This document shows positions 59,106 through 64,000 of a stretch of DNA of 64,000 nt, in pieces (position 1 is the first letter of the stretch; every line of letters begins with the position of its first letter). The DNA comes from Rhabdophis nuchalis (taxonomy: Eukaryota > Chordata > Lepidosauria > Squamata > Natricidae). A program made the translations under genes and the position numbers. Below the pieces are notes generated by a model, which was given only the letters and a program-made list of their open reading frames with translations, was not told the origin of the DNA and ran no database searches. The stretch spans positions 204,233,962-204,297,961 of the forward strand of contig CM077644.1 of NCBI GenBank assembly GCA_039707465.1, written 5' to 3'.

Positions 59106-62100
59106 AAAGTAGGCCACTCAATGGAAGCAGAAATAAAGGAAGCTAAAGCTTATTGAGGCATTATGCAAAAGCAAAACTGAGGATTATTCAAAAGGGCCAA
59201 TAGATGACAAGATGGATAGATACCACCATCGATAACACAAATACAATTTTACAAGAATTCAAAGAATTAGGTGCTATCTAACAATCCTGGAAAAATGATG
59301 GATTTTCAGTTCATGAAAATCAGAAGTGATTAAAGAATTGAATATAGGGGAAAAAATATTTGAGCAGAACAAAAAGAAATGAGGTTGTTCCATTCACTGG
59401 TAAGTTCCTGACTATCTCCAACTCTAAACTGCAGTTTTCTTCTTTTACTAAAAAATGTTCTTTCAATTTTGCACCCTGCAGATTGATCTGCAAGAGCAAC
59501 AAAATAAAGGTAAAAAGCAGGAACTACAGTAACTTTTCTGATATTAACAAAATACTAGCTATTCCTCAATGATTCAGAAAATGTGAAATAAGTCTTTGGA
59601 AAATTTAAGAATGGCAAAACAGCTATCTAATTCTGCATCAATCATTACAAAGTCTGGACTAACACGTTCACTTGCTCCTGTTTTATGCATTTCACTGCAT
59701 TAAATGAATAAGCATTTTTCTCCACTCAACCTACCTCAAGTGGTTGTTGTTGTAGGGAGAATGAAGGGAGAATATAAAGTGGAATATAAATGTAAAAAAA
59801 TGTTTAATTTTAATATTTCCACATTATAAAGAGTGATTTTTATATGTACTTTGGGACCCAATGCCTTAGAAACAACATCCATGCATATTTGTAAGTTCTT
59901 GCAAAGTCAGAAGAAAATAGCCTGAAACCAAGCTAATGACTTACTCAATTAAAAATTAGGTTGAAATTGCCCTGCCACTCAAAAGAAAGTGGTTTCAAGC
60001 CTATGTGAATGAATGAAAATGGCATACATATTTATTTCATTCAATGTAGGACTTCTATTTGAGATATAGCAACTGCTGAAATTCTTTAATAATGGCTTCA
60101 TTAACTTTTCTCTGATAAATGTATTTATCAGAAGCTCTTTTGTCCTTAAATGCCTGTTTCCAGTTTAGAGTTTGAAAAAATCTGACACCATGTTTTTAAT
60201 AATAAGGATCTGTTGAACAATATATGTACCATATTATATCCCTCTCTATTTTTTGGAAATGCTTTAAGAATATAAACACATCCCATAGATATGTAAAAAC
60301 ATTGAAAGATCCAACATGATACAATAATAACAGTAATTTCCTTTTAAAAGGCACAAGGATAAAAAAGTGGGGGGAGAGTTCCTTTTAAGTTTATCACTTG
60401 GGACTATCACTAACTAAAACTTTCCATGTCACTGTGACAACAAGAAAAGAACATTTCTGAGATTTAAATTGCTGATGAACTTATGGCACAATTTTGTTTA
60501 GAGCTTTCTAAAAATTTAATCCAGCTGACCTTTGTCAAAGCAAACAAGCAACACTTGACATTTTACTGAAAATAATGAAAACATAATGCTCTTTCTATTG
60601 TGCTAAGCTCTGACCTCTTTGGTTGCACAACACTTTCCAAAGAAAAAATAGATTATTTTCAACCTCAGATGATGTATAAAGGAAACAGTTTCCTGACAAT
60701 GCTATTATAAGTACCGTAGGTCCCTTTGGGACTTATACTTATTAAGGATAATATCTAGATAGCGATGGGAAAACTATTTTTAAAAAGGCTCAGTAACAAT
60801 AGTCTTCATTGATGTAGGCAACTGCAAAGACATATTTCATACCTTCATAGCACTCATGTGCTATGATGAAAAGGAAGTGCATCCACACTAGGTCTATTTT
60901 ACAAAATTGAATTACAAAATGTCCAGTCCATCCCAATTTTATATTTACCCCATTAGATTGGTTGGGTTGAAAAATAATGCATAGGTTACCCATTAAGTTT
61001 TGTGGCTGAGTAGAAGATTGAAACTTTGCTTCTCCAACATCAAACTCTATACACAACATATTCTTAAATTGCTACCAACTTCATGACTTTATTGGTCAAT
61101 CCAAGAGGCATCCCCCAATCAGTATAGTTTTAAACAGGATTAGAAAGTCTTGATTTTTTCTAGCTACACAATCCTTATATTTTCTGTATACATCTAGACA
61201 AAAATGAATCTCTTCAATTTCCTTCCAGAAAAAAATGCAACTTAAAACAAAAACTGCAGTATAGGTGTTAGGATATGCAGCCTTACATTGGGTTGACAAT
61301 ATATATGAGCCTATGTTGTGGCTACAGCAACGTATCTCTTTACTGTCCGGTGAATTACACTATTCCGCATTTATTTGTTAAGACTGGTTAAGGGACCAGA
61401 GTTGTAACACTGGTTCTGAACCCAGAGTAGCTAACAATAGGACTATTCACTTCTTTCAGGAGAATTAATTTTGTGAATCAATATTTTGTCTCTCCTGGGT
61501 TTTTTGATGGTCAATGAAGACATTATAGACATTGATGAAAATTTCCAACACAGAAAGTGGTTTAATTGGTGAAAATGGTGAAAAATGAGAGATGAGAGGG
61601 GGGGGGGGAAGTAAAGATGTGATTAACTGAGAGTTGATCAATGCTAAATTTAGAAATAACACCAACATTCATCTTTTAATTAGGATGATTTTGAAGAACT
61701 ATCACACTAATACTAAGGTAATGCATCCCTGTTTCATAACCCTGAGATAACATCACACTCATCACTATAGCATGAAGAGTCCCTTTGTGGTATGAATGAC
61801 ACTGTGATTTAAATAAAATGAAACTAATATTTGTTAAATCTCATTACATGCAAATAAGGTAAAAGAAACGTTAAGTCTGCGCACTGTTTTGGAATTCAAG
61901 GCAAAAAGGTGCTTAAAAGCACACAGGATTGTCCATATAGCTTTCTTTTGCAACTCCGTATAATTGGGGTCTCTGATCTTAGCCACTTCCAGGTGTGTGG
62001 ACCAACAACCTATTGCTGATAATAGCCAGGCAGACTGGGAAATTCTAGAAGGAGAAATGGATATTTATACAAATTCCCATGGCTGGAAAACACTGCCTAA

Positions 62101-64000
62101 ATCAAGCACATATTTTTGTCTGATCACTGCAGACTTCCTCTTATAACTGGGCACTGTACAGGAATGTGAAAAATACTCATAAGGAGAATTAAGCCAGTAA
62201 CGTGGAGAAGGGGCTTTAATCGCTTTTTCAAACAGAATTAGTTTTTTATGACAAAATATTCCAACTGGGATTAGATCACAGTGTATTTAAATATAATAAT
62301 GGGCATCAGTTTCTTTTATTTTTAATATCTTTCTTAATTATTTTTAATAATTAGTTTTGTGGCTTGTTCACTATCTGTAATGGCATGTAAGAATGAACTT
62401 GAGAGACAAGGGAAACCTTGTGGGGAGTGGGGAGAGAAGTCCACAGCTGATTAACGGTCAGAGGAAGAAACTTAGGAAGTTTCTTCCCTCCACATCATTC
62501 AGGTGGTTAAAAGTGATTTGTATCTTCGGTCTTGCAAGATTCTGTTAATGAAGCCTTATAATAAAGTAGAATTAGGTTATCTAGTTGTGTTTCCTGTCTG
62601 ATTTACCTGGAAAGGCTGACAATAGCAGACTGTCTTATGAATCTAAAAATAGATAGTTCTTAGCAGCATCAAGAATTAAGAAAGTTGCCATTTAGTTTAT
62701 TATATTAGCCAAATGGAAGCAAAGGAGAAAAGGAAAGAATACAAAAATGCAGAATAAACAATAATTTTGAAAAAAACTAAGTTAAAAAAAAGGTCAAACA
62801 TTGAAGAAACAGAAATTATCAGGACAGATTAAAGACATTACAGACTAGTATATAATAGACTAGATTATATAGATTATGGAAAATCACATGCTTTCATACA
62901 AAACTTTTGAACAATATTATAATTTGTTTCTATTGCATCCTGTAAATTTATTTCTTTGGCTCTTGTAACAAAAAGAGTAAAGACTGAAATTAAGTCTGTG
63001 AAAAACACCCTAGAGACTGGATATTTGTGTCATTTTTATTTTGCAGAGTATGATTTACAATATAGTAGACATTTTCCTAGGCAGATCATATCCCTGAAGT
63101 TTACTCTACTTGCTGCTAATTAGTGAGATGAAAAATACATCAGTGTTCAAACACAAAAAGGTTGTTCAGTAAATTTAGGTTATTTATGGTTACTTACCTA
63201 GATTGTTCACTTTGCTTATAATACATTTGCTGCATTTGGATGTAATGGTAAACCAAGGAGAAACTCCTTCCCTTAATGCTAAATCCTCAGCTACAGATTG
63301 CTAAATCATAGTTTAGCTTCATGAGAAAAGATATTTTAAGCATTTTTCTCCTTCCGTTTTTCCCCAGATGCTGTCACTGGAAGTCAGTAGCTTCTTTTTC
63401 AATTTTAAATAGAACACTGAAAATAAACTGTGGTAAAACATAGAAAATATATAGCCCAGAGCAAAAATCCTTGTCCTTGCATTCTCTTCTCATATGGTCC
63501 GATCAAAGGCCAACATATCAGCTTGTGAGCCCAGATGCATCTTTTGATTCATGTTCTCCAACCACTGGTTCTAAGGGACATGTTGCTAAACTGGGGTTCA
63601 TATACATTCATCATGATTAGAAGTTCATTTCCAGGAATTTGTTGAATCGTCTTTTACAACCCTGTCCATGGTGGGCATCCTTGCTGTATCATTTTCATTT
63701 CTTCTAAATTATCCATCATTTAGCTTTATTGAATTAAGTATCTAGTACTTTGAATCATTGTACTACCTTTTTTTACTACCCCTCCTCCCCCAGCTCCCAG
63801 TTGTCAAAACCTTTCTTTGTAGGAAAATTACTCCGACCTTCTGTGATTTTGGTTGCCCTTTTTCAGTTTTGCAGGATTCTTTGTGAGATGCAGCACAAAG
63901 AATTATTTATAATGTTGCACAAGAATACCCGCTCAAGAATTCTGCATCAGTTTCAAAACAACTCTAAATTTCAATGAATTAATTGTGTTTGAGACCCAGT
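59106..64000. other. Long unique intronic stretch
   Basis: About 4.9 kb of AT-rich sequence with no recognised repeat or convincing exon. A weak exon-like frame lies at 63198-63300, and a poly-G run is at 61599-61608. Confidence 0.5.
63198..63300 (-). other. Exon-like 34-codon open frame, weak
   Basis: The frame SVAEDLALREGVSPWFTI onward ends at a consensus donor (CTAG then gtaagtaa). It follows an acceptor-like ttag with a poor pyrimidine tract. There is no family match. Chance occurrence is likely in this much sequence. Confidence 0.12.

Larger units (their letters stand above)
43309..64000 (-). other. ADGRV1: ADGRV1 intronic sequence (inferred)
   Basis: Everything to the right of the TM7 exon should be intron, unless the missing transmembrane exons escaped notice. 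It is filled with CR1, L2, Penelope, Helitron, hAT and simple repeats. Two weak exon-like frames are listed separately. Confidence 0.6.

Noticed and set aside
60790..61059. 89-codon minus-strand frame considered as a missing ADGRV1 exon
   Set aside because: The sequence does not resemble any ADGRV1 transmembrane segment and lacks paired splice sites.
1..64000. tRNA or rRNA genes, CRISPR arrays, endogenous retroviruses with LTRs
   Set aside because: Only tRNA-derived SINE heads were seen. No regularly spaced repeats, no LTR pairs and no retroviral protein motifs were recognised.

Overview
The window looks like vertebrate nuclear DNA from a squamate reptile, most likely a snake. The reasons are spliced coding exons with GT-AG introns, Sauria-type tRNA SINEs, L2 and CR1 LINEs with microsatellite tails, a Penelope-like element, many hAT and Tc1/mariner miniature elements with squamate-style ends, and dense simple repeats. 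There is no operon, CRISPR array or compact microbial gene content. Most long open frames are transposon remnants or translated microsatellites.

The one host gene I can identify is the 3' end of ADGRV1 (VLGR1/GPR98, the very large adhesion GPCR of the Usher type 2 complex), on the minus strand. Its last three coding exons are at 43117-43308, 39211-39388 and 34263-34381. They encode the end of TM7 and the whole cytoplasmic tail, finishing in the PDZ ligand DTHL. A polyadenylation signal lies at 34006-34011. Sequence to the right of 43308 is therefore ADGRV1 intron as far as I can tell. The exons for TM1-TM7 were not found and probably lie beyond the right edge. Sequence to the left of about 33985 is downstream intergenic DNA.

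Layout. 1-3195: almost full-length but dead L2-clade LINE. 4.0-13 kb: hAT elements, simple repeats, a Helitron end, SINEs, an old L2 with a nested Sauria SINE, and a Tigger1-like pogo element. 14.2-15.4 kb: young 5'-truncated L2. 16-33 kb: unique DNA with many target-site-flanked MITEs, including a 1.08-kb mariner-type element filled with a pyrimidine minisatellite. 34-43.3 kb: ADGRV1 exons, with a CR1 and hAT elements in the introns. 44-64 kb: intronic CR1, L2, Penelope (intact-looking GIY-YIG domain), a 65-bp separated inverted repeat, a decayed L2 split by a 1.24-kb MER1-like hAT element, and a 1.22-kb Helitron carrying a GC-rich inverted repeat of about 190 bp per arm.

The genes do not form a pathway. 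The biology is one host gene tail in a transposon-rich landscape. The most notable signals are the Helitron with its giant hairpin, the same type of pyrimidine minisatellite inside two unrelated transposons, the Tigger1-like and MER1-like elements resembling mammalian families, and very young perfect-hairpin hAT MITEs.
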